Assembly (NCBI RefSeq): GCF_000729995.1
Contig: NZ_JNFG01000036.1
Coordinates: 1 to 64,000 of the forward strand
DNA length: 64,000 bases
Direction of reading: 5' to 3'
From: Caballeronia sordidicola
Lineage (GTDB): Bacteria; Pseudomonadota; Gammaproteobacteria; Burkholderiales; Burkholderiaceae
The translations under genes were made by a program, and so were the position numbers. Shown here piece after piece: positions 43,030 to 55,000 of the stretch. The notes beneath the pieces were generated by a model. That model saw only the letters and a program-made list of their open reading frames with translations. It was not told the origin of the DNA and ran no database searches. The number at the start of each line of letters is the position of its first letter. Within the stretch, counting starts at the first letter, position 1.

Positions 43030-43344
43030 TTACTTGGCCTCCGCTTCAAAGTTGATTTCCTGGCCGGGCTTCAGGCAGACATACGCCTTCTTCACGTCCT
43101 TGCGCTTGCCCATGAAGCGGCCAAAGCGCTTGGCTTTACCCTTCGTGACCAGCACGTTGACGGAATTGACTTCTACCTTGAACAGCAGCTCGACAGCAGC
43201 CTTGACTTCCTGCTTCGTGGCATCGGGCGCGACTTCGAACACAACCTGCTCGTTCTTGTCGGCCACCAGTGTCGCCTTTTCGGAGATCACCGGCGCGAGC
43301 AGGACCTGCATCAAACGATGATCGTTCTTGCGAATCTCGCTCAT
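43030..43344 (-). CDS. rplW: 50S ribosomal protein L23
   Basis: This 104-residue docking site at the tunnel exit serves trigger factor and the signal recognition particle. It starts MSEIRKNDHRLMQVLLAPVI. Its first bases overlap the rplD stop by four. Confidence 0.97.
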   Translation of the reverse strand: MSEIRKNDHRLMQVLLAPVISEKATLVADKNEQVVFEVAPDATKQEVKAAVELLFKVEVNSVNVLVTKGKAKRFGRFMGKRKDVKKAYVCLKPGQEINFEAEAK

Positions 43345-43961
43345 GACAGCAACTCCTCGATCTGGGCGACCGCAGCCTTCGTAATCACGATCTTCTTGAA
43401 GTAGATCAACGAGAGCGGGTCGGCGTAACGCGGCTCGACAACGGCCACGTGGGCCAGATTGCGCGACGCGAGGTACAGGTTTTCGTCGACCGTGTCAGTG
43501 ATAACCAGGACAGACTCCAGACCCATTGCCTTGAATTTTTCGGCCAACAGCTTGGTCTTCGGCGCTTCAAGGGTCATCTCGTCGACGACCACGATGCGAC
43601 CTTCGCGAGCCAGCTGCGAATAGATCGAGCAGAGACCTGCGCGATGCATCTTCTTGTTGACCTTGTGCGAAAAGTTTTCTTCCGGCGAATTCGGGAAGAT
43701 CCGGCCACCGCCGCGCCACAACGGGCTCGACGACATACCGGCACGAGCGCGGCCCGTACCCTTTTGACGCCACGGCTTCTTGGTCGTGTGCTTGACTTGC
43801 TCACGATCCTTCTGCGCGCGGTTACCGCTACGTGCGTTGGCTTGATAGGCCGTGACGACCTGATGGATCAGGGCTTCGTTGTAATCGCGACCGAACACGA
43901 CGTCCGATGCGTTAACACCCGTGCCTTCCTGACCATTGGCGCTCAGGAGCTTAAGTTCCAT
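43341..43961 (-). CDS. rplD: 50S ribosomal protein L4
   Basis: This 206-residue protein has the extended tunnel loop KKPWRQKGTGRARAGMSSSP. In E. coli it also represses the S10 operon, but no equivalent leader can be recognised here. Its ATG shares one base with the rplC stop (TAATG). Confidence 0.97.
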   Translation of the reverse strand: MELKLLSANGQEGTGVNASDVVFGRDYNEALIHQVVTAYQANARSGNRAQKDREQVKHTTKKPWRQKGTGRARAGMSSSPLWRGGGRIFPNSPEENFSHKVNKKMHRAGLCSIYSQLAREGRIVVVDEMTLEAPKTKLLAEKFKAMGLESVLVITDTVDENLYLASRNLAHVAVVEPRYADPLSLIYFKKIVITKAAVAQIEELLS

Positions 43962-44620
43962 TATTTCGCTCCTTTCACAGCGCGAGCCTTGACAGCCGGC
44001 GTCACGAAGACCTTACCGCCCTTGGCACCAGGAACAGCGCCACGGACCAGCAACAGATGACGGTCGGTGTCGATACGAGCGATCACGAGGTTTTGCACCG
44101 TAACCGTTTCGTCGCCCATGTGACCCGTCATGCGCTTACCCGGGAAAACACGACCCGGATCCTGCGCCATACCGATCGAACCAGGGACGTTATGCGAACG
44201 CGAGTTACCGTGCGAGGCGCGACCAGATTTGAAGTTGTGGCGCTTGATGGTACCGGCGTAGCCCTTACCGATCGACACGCCTTGCACGTCGACTTTCTGG
44301 CCCACTTCGAAGATGTCCGTACCGATCACAGTACCGTTCGACAGCTCGGCAGCCTTAGCGGAATCGATTTGGAATTCTTTGAGAACTTCACCAGCTTGTA
44401 CGCCGGCTTTGGCAAGGTGACCTGCCAGCGGCTTCGTCACGCGCGATGCGCGGCGAGTGCCGAATGCAACTTGAACGGCGATGTATCCATCCGTTTCTAC
44501 AGACTTGATCTGCGTCACTCGGTTGTCCGACACGTCCAATACGGTGACGGGAATCGAATCCCCTTCAGGCGTAAAGATACGGGTCATGCCAACCTTGCGA
44601 CCTACGAGTCCAAGGCTCAT
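43961..44620 (-). CDS. rplC: 50S ribosomal protein L3
   Basis: This 219-residue protein reaches the peptidyl-transferase centre. Seen are VGRKVGMTRIFTPEGDSIPV and the conserved loop GHNRSHNVPG-like SHGNSRSHNVPGSIGMAQDP, whose glutamine is methylated in E. coli. The ATG at 44620 follows GGAG by six bases. A longer frame to 44638 adds six non-conserved residues. Confidence 0.96.
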   Translation of the reverse strand: MSLGLVGRKVGMTRIFTPEGDSIPVTVLDVSDNRVTQIKSVETDGYIAVQVAFGTRRASRVTKPLAGHLAKAGVQAGEVLKEFQIDSAKAAELSNGTVIGTDIFEVGQKVDVQGVSIGKGYAGTIKRHNFKSGRASHGNSRSHNVPGSIGMAQDPGRVFPGKRMTGHMGDETVTVQNLVIARIDTDRHLLLVRGAVPGAKGGKVFVTPAVKARAVKGAK

Positions 44621-44714
44621 CGTTTTCTCCATTCCCAACTGCGATTGGTCGGGGCTGATTTACAAAATGCCGGTTGATCCATAAGAATCACACCGACTTT
44701 TTTGCGCAAATGCG

Positions 44715-44746
44715 CGAAAAGCCTTGGAGTATAACAAGGCTTTTCG
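44715..44746 (-). promoter_or_regulatory. Perfect inverted repeat in the rpsJ-rplC spacer
   Basis: CGAAAAGCCTTG and CAAGGCTTTTCG (12 bp, 8-base loop) form a hairpin ahead of rplC. The stem has the AAAAGCC/GGCTTTT layout of an intrinsic terminator, but the T-run is only four bases and followed by CG. It could act as a partial terminator, and it overlaps a promoter-like -10. Confidence 0.65.
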
Positions 44747-44756
44747 TTTTCCGCAA
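44728..44756 (-). promoter_or_regulatory. Candidate promoter ahead of rplC
   Basis: TTGCGG (44756-44751), a 17-base spacer and TATACT (44733-44728) fit a sigma-70 promoter directed to rplC, with a leader of about 100 bases. The -10 lies in the loop of the 12-bp inverted repeat. Confidence 0.55.
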
Positions 44757-44806
44757 GCAATCAAAGACTTAGCGTCGCTCCTCGCGAGCGCAACGCCGGG
44801 TGAAAC

Positions 44807-45118
44807 TTATTGCAACTTGATTTCCACATCGACGCCAGCCGGCAGGTCGAGCTTCATCAACGCGTCGACGGTCTTGTCCGTCGGATCGACGATGTCCATC
44901 AGGCGTTGGTGAGTGCGGATTTCGAGCTGATCGCGCGACGTCTTGTTGACGTGCGGCGAACGCAGGATGTCAAAACGTTGGATACGGGTCGGCAGCGGCA
45001 CCGGACCACGTACGATTGCGCCAGTCCGCTTAGCCGTATCGACGATTTCAGCTGCCGATTGATCGATCAGACGATAGTCGAAAGCCTTCAGGCGAATGCG
45101 GATTTTCTGGTTTGCCAT
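44807..45118 (-). CDS. rpsJ: 30S ribosomal protein S10 (NusE)
   Basis: This 103-residue protein also acts in antitermination with NusB and couples to NusG. It starts MANQKIRIRLKAFDYRLIDQ and contains GPVPLPTRIQRFDILRSPHV. The ATG at 45118 is the family start, since the in-frame stretch upstream lies in a hairpin region. In this cluster it directly follows tuf. Confidence 0.97.
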   Translation of the reverse strand: MANQKIRIRLKAFDYRLIDQSAAEIVDTAKRTGAIVRGPVPLPTRIQRFDILRSPHVNKTSRDQLEIRTHQRLMDIVDPTDKTVDALMKLDLPAGVDVEIKLQ

Positions 45119-45174
45119 GACAATTCCTTGAAAGAACGAGACGGTGTTGCACCGTCGATTTGGTAAAAGAGCAT

Positions 45175-45211
45175 GGAGCCGGGCACGCGTAAGGTACGTG
45201 CGCCCGGCTCC
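45175..45211 (-). promoter_or_regulatory. Long hairpin between tuf and rpsJ
   Basis: GGAGCCGGGC pairs perfectly with GCCCGGCTCC, and inside it GCACG pairs with CGTGC, leaving a small loop. It lies in the 138-base tuf-rpsJ spacer. It has no T-run, so mRNA processing or stabilisation is more likely than termination. Confidence 0.65.
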
Positions 45212-45256
45212 GGGCACGACTACGAACTACAGCTTTTTTGAAGCAAGCTCAGGATT

Positions 45257-46447
45257 TTACGCCAGAACCTTGGCCACGACACCAGCGCCGACGGTACGAC
45301 CGCCTTCACGGATAGCGAAGCGCAGACCTTCTTCCATCGCGATCGGAGCGATCAGCTTCACCGTGATCGACACGTTGTCGCCCGGCATGACCATTTCCTT
45401 GTCCTTCGGCAACTCGATCGAACCCGTTACGTCCGTGGTACGGAAGTAGAACTGCGGGCGATAGTTGTTGAAGAACGGCGTGTGACGACCGCCTTCGTCC
45501 TTGCTCAACACATACACTTCAGCCGTGAAGTGCGTGTGCGGCGTGATCGAACCCGGCTTGGCCAACACCTGGCCACGTTCCACGTCTTCACGCTTCGTGC
45601 CGCGCAGCAAAATACCCACGTTGTCGCCCGCTTGACCTTGGTCCAGGAGCTTCCGGAACATTTCCACGCCCGTGCACGTCGTCTTCACCGTCGGCTTGAT
45701 GCCGATGATTTCGATTTCTTCGCCAACCTTCACCACACCGCGCTCGATACGACCCGTCACCACCGTGCCGCGACCCGAGATCGAGAACACGTCTTCCACC
45801 GGCATCAGGAACGAACCGTCAATTGCGCGTTCCGGCGTCGGGATGTACGTGTCCAGTGCGTCGGCCAGGTTCATGATCGCCACTTCGCCCAGTTCGCCCG
45901 TGTCGCCTTCCAGCGCCAGTTTGGCCGAACCCTTGATGATCGGCGTTTCGTCGCCCGGGAAGTCATACTTCACCAGAAGCTCACGCACTTCCATTTCAAC
46001 CAGTTCCAGCAACTCGGCGTCGTCCACCATGTCGCACTTGTTCAGGAACACGATGATGTACGGCACGCCAACCTGACGAGCCAACAGGATGTGCTCACGC
46101 GTTTGCGGCATCGGGCCGTCGGCCGCCGAACACACCAGGATCGCGCCGTCCATCTGCGCTGCACCCGTAATCATGTTCTTCACATAGTCGGCGTGTCCCG
46201 GGCAGTCAACGTGCGCGTAGTGACGCGCTGCCGTTTCGTACTCGACGTGGGCCGTGTTGATCGTAATGCCACGTGCCTTTTCTTCCGGCGCCGCATCGAT
46301 CTGGTCATACGCCTTCGCTTCGCCGCCGAACTTCTTCGACAACACCGTCGCGATTGCTGCCGTCAGCGTGGTCTTGCCATGGTCGACGTGACCAATCGTG
46401 CCTACGTTGACGTGCGGCTTGGTCCGTTCGAATTTACCTTTTGCCAT
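45257..46447 (-). CDS. tuf: Elongation factor Tu
   Basis: This 396-residue GTPase delivers aminoacyl-tRNA to the ribosome. Seen are G1 GHVDHGKT at 19-26, the effector loop RGITINTAHVEYE, G3 DCPGH and G4 NKCDM. Domains 2 and 3 are intact up to GAGVVAKVLA. It is the str-operon copy. Relatives usually have a second tuf near the tRNA-secE end, which would lie beyond the right edge. Confidence 0.97.
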   Translation of the reverse strand: MAKGKFERTKPHVNVGTIGHVDHGKTTLTAAIATVLSKKFGGEAKAYDQIDAAPEEKARGITINTAHVEYETAARHYAHVDCPGHADYVKNMITGAAQMDGAILVCSAADGPMPQTREHILLARQVGVPYIIVFLNKCDMVDDAELLELVEMEVRELLVKYDFPGDETPIIKGSAKLALEGDTGELGEVAIMNLADALDTYIPTPERAIDGSFLMPVEDVFSISGRGTVVTGRIERGVVKVGEEIEIIGIKPTVKTTCTGVEMFRKLLDQGQAGDNVGILLRGTKREDVERGQVLAKPGSITPHTHFTAEVYVLSKDEGGRHTPFFNNYRPQFYFRTTDVTGSIELPKDKEMVMPGDNVSITVKLIAPIAMEEGLRFAIREGGRTVGAGVVAKVLA

Positions 46448-46499
46448 GATTACCTTCTTTCAAATATGTTGATCGGTTAAAGACTTTTGGCTTACCGAA

Positions 46500-48602
<2,103 letters not shown>

Positions 48603-48660
48603 TTTGAATCCTTAATTGGGTCGACGCGACCGACACATGCCGGTTGCGCCCTAACACAAA

Positions 48661-48692
48661 CGGGCGAGGCGCTTTGTAAGCGCACCCGCCCG
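48661..48692 (-). promoter_or_regulatory. Hairpin in the rpsG-fusA spacer
   Basis: CGGGCG and its partner CCGCCCG enclose GGCGCTT/AAGCGC around a short loop, within the 134-base spacer. It may act as an attenuator or processing site; no function is known. Confidence 0.5.
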
Positions 48693-48736
48693 GAGGTTTT
48701 TCCGTTCGTCCCAGGTCGGGAGGCCTAAAAACAGCC

Positions 48737-49207
48737 TTAGAAGCGGAAGTGCGAGAACGCCTTATTGGCTTCTGCCATCCGGTGAACTTCGTCGCGCTTC
48801 TTCATCGCGCCGCCACGGCCTTCCGCGGCTTCCGAAAGCTCACCTGCGAGACGCAGGGCCATCGACTTCTCGCTGCGCTTCTTCGCAGCTTCGCGCAACC
48901 AACGCATCGCCAATGCCATACGACGCGACGGACGCACTTCGACTGGAACTTGATAGTTCGCACCACCAACGCGACGGCTCTTCACTTCGACCACCGGCTT
49001 CACGTTGTTGAGCGCACCCGTGAACACTTCCAGCGGGTCCTTGCCACCCTTGGTCTGGATCTGTTCAAAAGCACCATAAACGATACGCTCGGCAACCGAC
49101 TTCTTGCCCGACAGCATGATCACGTTCATGAACTTGGCTACATCTACGTTGCCGAATTTCGGATCCGGCAAAATGTCCCGTTTGGGGACTTCGCGACGAC
49201 GCGGCAT
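48737..49207 (-). CDS. rpsG: 30S ribosomal protein S7
   Basis: This 156-residue head-assembly protein is the translational repressor of the str operon in E. coli. It starts MPRRREVPKRDILPDPKFGN and contains GGANYQVPVEVRPSRRMALA. A 239-base spacer to rpsL precedes it, in which no gene was found. Confidence 0.97.
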   Translation of the reverse strand: MPRRREVPKRDILPDPKFGNVDVAKFMNVIMLSGKKSVAERIVYGAFEQIQTKGGKDPLEVFTGALNNVKPVVEVKSRRVGGANYQVPVEVRPSRRMALAMRWLREAAKKRSEKSMALRLAGELSEAAEGRGGAMKKRDEVHRMAEANKAFSHFRF

Positions 49208-49446
49208 GTTTCTTCCTTTGATTTTTCAGTTGGAGCCGTGCTTTTTTTGCACAAGCCCCGCGGTCACCAACAAACCCGATCCATCTAAACGCGCAATTTC
49301 GTGCGTACTGCTCTGCGCATTGCTACGACTAACCAGCTTGGCCGGGTGACCACTTACTCGACAGCACCGGCACTTCCGGCACCACCGCTTGAACGCCCCG
49401 TTAAGGGCAACCTGTATGAATCACGTACAACTCGACCAGCAAAAAT

Positions 49447-49824
49447 TTACTTGGCCTTAGCGCGCTTCGCACCATACTTCGAGCGAGCTTGCTTACGGTC
49501 CTTGACGCCCTGGGTATCCAGCGAGCCGCGAACCATGTGGTAACGCACACCCGGCAAGTCTTTCACACGACCGCCGCGAATCAGCACGACCGAGTGTTCC
49601 TGCAGGTTGTGGCCTTCACCACCGATGTACGAAATAACTTCGAAACCGTTCGTCAGACGAACTTTTGCAACTTTACGAAGTGCCGAGTTCGGCTTCTTCG
49701 GCGTCGTCGTGTACACGCGAGTGCACACGCCGCGACGCTGCGGGCAGTCCTGCAAAGCCGGCGACTTGCTCTTCACTGTTTCTGAAGCGCGGCCTTTGCG
49801 AACCAATTGATTGATGGTTGGCAT
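49447..49824 (-). CDS. rpsL: 30S ribosomal protein S12
   Basis: This 125-residue decoding-centre protein has the streptomycin-relevant lysines K43 (TTTPKKPNSA) and K88 (GGRVKDLPGV), both wild type. It is the first gene of the long run, with a clear promoter 150 bases upstream. Confidence 0.97.
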   Translation of the reverse strand: MPTINQLVRKGRASETVKSKSPALQDCPQRRGVCTRVYTTTPKKPNSALRKVAKVRLTNGFEVISYIGGEGHNLQEHSVVLIRGGRVKDLPGVRYHMVRGSLDTQGVKDRKQARSKYGAKRAKAK

Positions 49825-49970
49825 TGTCTATTCCTGAATTGATAAAAATCGACGCTCCCGTTTCGGGCAAAGCAAAACGGACTGCGCATCGAGCACTCCA
49901 GCTCTTGTTCGTGCATGCGAGGAAAACCCGAGGGCATACCTCTTAGCAGATCCAAGAACGAGAACCTAGC

Positions 49971-50000
49971 ATCATAGTCTGAAATTCCCAATGCGGTCAA
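49971..50000 (-). promoter_or_regulatory. Promoter of the str operon
   Basis: TTGACC (50000-49995), an 18-base spacer and TATGAT (49976-49971) face rpsL and would give a leader of about 140 bases. It is the best promoter match near the head of the str-S10-spc-alpha run. Confidence 0.75.
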
Positions 50001-50039
50001 CAGCTTGGGTGTCGCTCAGGGTGATCAGACCGTTAAAAG

Positions 50040-51887
50040 TTAGTTCGCGCCAACGACTTCGAGCAATTCGTCGCCGAAACGCTCGAGTTTCCGCGCACCG
50101 ATCCCCGGGATCTGGCTGAGATCTTCAATGGAATCGGGCTCATTGCGCGCGATCTCGGCGAGCGTCGCGTCGTGGAAAATAACGTAGGCTGGCACGCCAT
50201 CGCTTTTCGCCATGCTCGCGCGCCAAGCGCGCAAGCGTTCCCAGCGCGCCTTGATGCGTGGCGACATGCCCGCCGTGGGATCCGCACGTTCGCCGGTTCG
50301 GCTCGACGACTGCCTCGTGCGCGTCGGCTTCACGTACTTTCGGAGCGTCACGTTCTGCTCGCCCTTGAGCACGGCCTTGCTTGCCTCAGTGAGGATCAGC
50401 GCACCGAATCCGTCATGGTCGACAGCGAGGTAGCCGAACGCGACCAATTGGCGAAACACCGCGCGCCATTCCTGCTCGGACAACGCCGCGCCCAGTCCGA
50501 ACGTAGACAATTTTTCATGACCGCGCTGAAGCAGTTTCTCAGACCGGCTACCACGCAGAATGTCGATTAGATGACCCGCGCCGAAATGGTACCCACTGGC
50601 TTTATGCGCCCGGTACACGCAAGACAGCGCCATCTGCGCCTCGCGGGTCGCATCCCACGATTCAGGCGGCTCGAGGCAGGTATCGCAATTGCCGCACGGC
50701 TGGCTGGCCTCACCAAAATAACCCAGCAAGCGCACACGCCGGCACGACGCCGCTTCGCAAAGACCAAGCAGCGCGTCGAGCTTGCCGCCTTGCACGCGCT
50801 TGTGGGTATCGTCCGCGTCGGACTCGTCGATCATCTTGCGCTGCTGCACCACGTCGCCAAGGCCGTACGCCATCCACGCGTTCGCCGGCATGCCGTCACG
50901 GCCCGCGCGCCCGGTTTCCTGGTAATAGCCTTCCACGCTCTTCGGTAGATCCAGATGCGCCACGAACCGCACGTCCGGTTTATCGATACCCATGCCGAAA
51001 GCGATCGTCGCGCACATCACGATGCCCTCTTCGCGCTTGAACATTTCCTGATGCCGCTGGCGGATTTCGTACTCCATGCCCGCGTGATACGGGAGCGCAC
51101 GCACGCCTTGGCTCTTAAGCCAGTCCGCGGTTTCCTCCACCTTGCGCCGCGACAGGCAATAGATCACGCCAGCGTCAGTGGTTTTGTCCGGGTTCGTATG
51201 CTCGGCGCGAATGAAATCCAGCAATTGCGCCCGCGCGTTGTCCTTCTCCACGATCCGATACCGAATGTTCGGACGGTCAAAGCTGGAGACGAAAATGCGG
51301 GCATCATCCAACGCCAGGCGATGCACGATTTCATCGCGCGTGATGGCGTCGGCGGTGGCCGTCAGCGCGATCCGCGGCACCGATGGAAACCGCTCATGCA
51401 GCACTGACAGCTGGATATATTCCGGCCGGAAATCGTGCCCCCATTGCGACACGCAATGCGCTTCGTCGATGGCAAACAAGCCAATGCGCACGCTCTCGAT
51501 CAACTCGAGGAAACGGGGCGTCATCAGGCGCTCCGGTGCGACATACAGCAGGTCGATTTCCCCGTTACGTAACGCGCGCTCAGTTGCAGCAGCTTCGGCG
51601 CCAGTGAGCGTGGAATTCAGGCACGCAGCACGCACACCGACTTCTCTCAAGGCTGCCACCTGATCCTGCATTAACGCAATCAATGGCGACACAACTATCC
51701 CAGCGCCGAAACCGGCTTCACGCCTTAACAAAGCGGGAATCTGATAACACAGCGACTTACCGCCGCCGGTCGGCATGAGCACGAGCGAGTCCCCGCCAGC
51801 GGCCACATGATCGACGATATCACCCTGCTGCCCTCGGAAAACGGGGTAGCCAAATACTTCCTTGAGAATTTCGAGCGAACGGGACAT
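50040..51887 (-). CDS. recQ: ATP-dependent DNA helicase RecQ
   Basis: This 615-residue 3'-5' helicase acts in RecF-pathway repair and replication restart. Seen are Walker A MPTGGGKS at 38-45, DEAH at 141-144 in AIDEAHCVSQWGHDFRPEY, motif VI QETGRAGRDGMPA, the RecQ zinc cysteines (CEAASCRRVRLLGYFGE and CGNCDTC), a winged helix, and an HRDC domain at the C-terminus (DATLAEIARNEPDSIEDLSQ). It lies between rpoC and rpsL, separated from rpoC by a terminator. Confidence 0.95.
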   Translation of the reverse strand: MSRSLEILKEVFGYPVFRGQQGDIVDHVAAGGDSLVLMPTGGGKSLCYQIPALLRREAGFGAGIVVSPLIALMQDQVAALREVGVRAACLNSTLTGAEAAATERALRNGEIDLLYVAPERLMTPRFLELIESVRIGLFAIDEAHCVSQWGHDFRPEYIQLSVLHERFPSVPRIALTATADAITRDEIVHRLALDDARIFVSSFDRPNIRYRIVEKDNARAQLLDFIRAEHTNPDKTTDAGVIYCLSRRKVEETADWLKSQGVRALPYHAGMEYEIRQRHQEMFKREEGIVMCATIAFGMGIDKPDVRFVAHLDLPKSVEGYYQETGRAGRDGMPANAWMAYGLGDVVQQRKMIDESDADDTHKRVQGGKLDALLGLCEAASCRRVRLLGYFGEASQPCGNCDTCLEPPESWDATREAQMALSCVYRAHKASGYHFGAGHLIDILRGSRSEKLLQRGHEKLSTFGLGAALSEQEWRAVFRQLVAFGYLAVDHDGFGALILTEASKAVLKGEQNVTLRKYVKPTRTRQSSSRTGERADPTAGMSPRIKARWERLRAWRASMAKSDGVPAYVIFHDATLAEIARNEPDSIEDLSQIPGIGARKLERFGDELLEVVGAN

Positions 51888-51985
51888 GGGGAAGACGGAG
51901 TGCGCCAGAGCGTGAGTGCCCCGATTTTACCAACGACCGCGCCGTAAGACCGCCGAATGCCTCAACGTTAGCCAATCGATAGAGC

Positions 51986-52018
51986 AAAAAAAGCCGCCCG
52001 GTATAACCCGGGCGGCTT
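51986..52018 (-). terminator. Terminator of the rpoBC transcript
   Basis: On the minus strand GCCGCCCGG pairs with CCGGGCGGC around a 6-base loop and is followed by seven T. It starts 61 bases after the rpoC stop. Confidence 0.92.
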
Positions 52019-52078
52019 CTCGTACTAGCAGATCAGTCGTTAAAGCCCGGACCTGGAAAAAGGCCCGAACTCCAGAAC

Positions 52079-55000
52079 TTACTCCGCTGGATGTTGCTGT
52101 TCTGCAGGTGCGACAGGTGCAGCCTCAGGCGTGCCGAAATCGAACGATTCTTCCGCTGCAATCTGGTCGAAGCGTTGACGATCCGACAACTCGCGGCTCT
52201 TGCGTGCCTTGTGGAACGCGAGACCTGTACCGGCCGGAATCAGACGGCCGACGATCACGTTTTCCTTCAGACCGCGCAAATCGTCGCGCTTGCCCATGAT
52301 GGCCGCTTCGGTCAACACGCGCGTCGTTTCCTGGAACGAAGCTGCCGAGATGAACGAATCGGTCGAGAGCGATGCCTTCGTAATACCCAGCAGCACGTTC
52401 TCGTAGGTCGCAGGGATCTTGTCTTCGGCAGCCATCCGGTCGTTCTCGTCCAGCATGTCCGAACGCTCAACTTGTTCGCCCATGATGAAACGCGTATCGC
52501 CGTTATCGGAGATCTGCACGCGGCGCAACATCTGACGCACGATCACTTCGATATGCTTGTCGTTGATCTTCACGCCCTGCAGACGGTACACGTCCTGCAC
52601 TTCGTCCACGATGTAGCGAGCCAGCGCTTCAATACCCTGCAAACGCAGAATGTCGTGCGGATCGGCCGGGCCATCAACAATCATTTCGCCCTTGTTGACG
52701 ACCTGACCATCGTGCACCAGCACCTGCTTTTCCTTCGTGATCAGGAACTCGTGCTGTTCCCCTTCCACGTCGGTAATAACGAGACGCTGCTTGCCCTTCG
52801 TGTCCTTACCAAACGACGTCGTACCCGTGACTTCCGCCAAAATGCCGGCGTCCTTCGGCGAGCGCGCTTCGAACAGTTCGGCCACACGCGGCAGACCACC
52901 GGTAATGTCACGCGTCTTCTGCGCTTCAACCGGGATACGTGCCAGCACTTCACCCACCTGCACTTGCTGACCGTCCTTCACGGTGATCAGTGCGCCGACC
53001 TGGAAGCCGATCTGCACCGAATGCTCGGTGTTCGGGATCTTGACTTCTTCGCCTTGCGCATCGAGCAGCTTCACTTGCGGACGAACGCTCTTCGCCGCTT
53101 GCGAACCGCGACGCTTCACGTCGATCACGACGAGCGTTGAAAGCCCCGTCACATCGTCGATCTGCTTCGCCACCGTCACGCCTTCTTCGACGTTTTCGAA
53201 CTTCACCGTACCGCCCCACTCGGTGATGATCGGACGGGTCAACGGATCCCATTGAGCCAGTTGTGCACCAGCCTTGATCTGCGCGCCGTCCAGTTGCAGC
53301 AACGTTGCGCCGTACGGGATTTTGTGACGTTCGCGCTCACGACCGAGGTCGTCGGCAATGATCGCCTCGCCCGAACGCGAGATGACGATCTGCTCGCCCT
53401 TCGCATTCGTGACGTAACGCATCGTTGCCGTGAAACGCACCGTACCGTTCGACTTCGCTTCCACCGACGAAGCGATCGCCGCACGTGACGCCGCGCCACC
53501 GATGTGGAACGTACGCATGGTCAGCTGCGTGCCCGGCTCACCAATCGACTGAGCAGCGATCACACCCACCGCTTCGCCGACGTTCACCCGCGAGCCACGA
53601 CCCAGGTCGCGGCCATAGCACGAAGCGCACAGGCCGTAACGCGTTTCGCAGGTCAACGGCGTGCGCACGCGCACTTCGTCGATACCCAGGCGTTCGATTT
53701 CATCGACCATGTCTTCGTCGAGCAACGTGCCCGATTCGTACAGCGTTTCCTGCGATTCCGGATTGACGACGTCCGCCACCGTCACGCGGCCGAGAATCCG
53801 GTCACGCAAGGCTTCGACAACTTCGCCGCCTTCAACCAACGCCTTCATTGCCACGCCGTTCGTCGTGCCGCAATCGTCTTCGACCACGACCAGATCCTGC
53901 GTCACGTCAACGAGACGACGCGTCAGGTAACCCGAGTTCGCCGTCTTCAACGCCGTATCGGCCAGGCCTTTACGTGCACCGTGCGTCGAGATGAAGTACT
54001 GCAACACGTTCAAGCCTTCACGGAAATTCGCCGTGATAGGCGTCTCGATAATCGAGCCGTCCGGCTTCGCCATCAGGCCACGCATACCGGCCAGCTGACG
54101 AATCTGAACAGCGGATCCACGAGCGCCCGAGTCGGCCATCATGTAGATCGAGTTGAACGATTCCTGCTTCGTCTGATTACCGTCGCGGTCGACCACGGGT
54201 TCCGTAGCCAACTGCTCCATCATCGCCTTGCCGACCGCTTCCGACGTTGCCGACCAAATGTCGACCACATTGTTGTAGCGCTCTTGCGAGGTAACGAGAC
54301 CCGACATGTACTGACGGTCGTATTCCTTCACCTTCTTGGCAGCATCGCCGACGATCTGTTCTTTCTGCGGCGGCACGAGCATGTCGTCGACGCAAATCGA
54401 AATACCGGCGCGCGTAGCAAGACGGAAACCCATCTGCATCAGCTGGTCGGCGAAGATCACCGTTTCGCGCAGACCGCACTTGCGGAATGCCGTGTTGATC
54501 AGGCGCGAAATTTCCTTCTTCTTAAGCGGTCGATTCAGCACCGAGAACGGCAGTCCTGGCGGCAGAATTTCCGAAAGAATGGAACGTCCAACGGTGGTTG
54601 CGTACAGCGTGATCTTCGGCACGAACTTCGGTGCACCTTCGCTTTGATCCGGGTTGTGAATGTTTTCCGTAATCCGGACATTCACCCGCGACGCCAGCTC
54701 GACTTCCTTGTTTTCGTACGCGCGGATCGCTTCCGACACGCCCGTGAACGTCATGCCTTCGCCCTTGCCATTCACCGCTTCACGCGATGCGTAGTAAAGA
54801 CCCAGCACAATATCCTGCGACGGCACGATCGACGGATCGCCGTTGGCCGGGAACAGGACGTTGTTCGACGCCAGCATCAGCGTGCGCGCTTCCATCTGCG
54901 CTTCCAGCGACAGCGGCACGTGAACAGCCATCTGGTCACCGTCGAAGTCGGCGTTGAACGCCGCGCAAACGAGCGGATGCAGCTGAATAGCCTTACCTTC

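Noticed and set aside
49208..49446. Possible gene or promoter in the rpsL-rpsG spacer
   Set aside because: Only short frames without homology and a 4-bp hairpin around a T-run (GTGC, seven T, GCAC) were seen. No -35/-10 pair with acceptable spacing was found.
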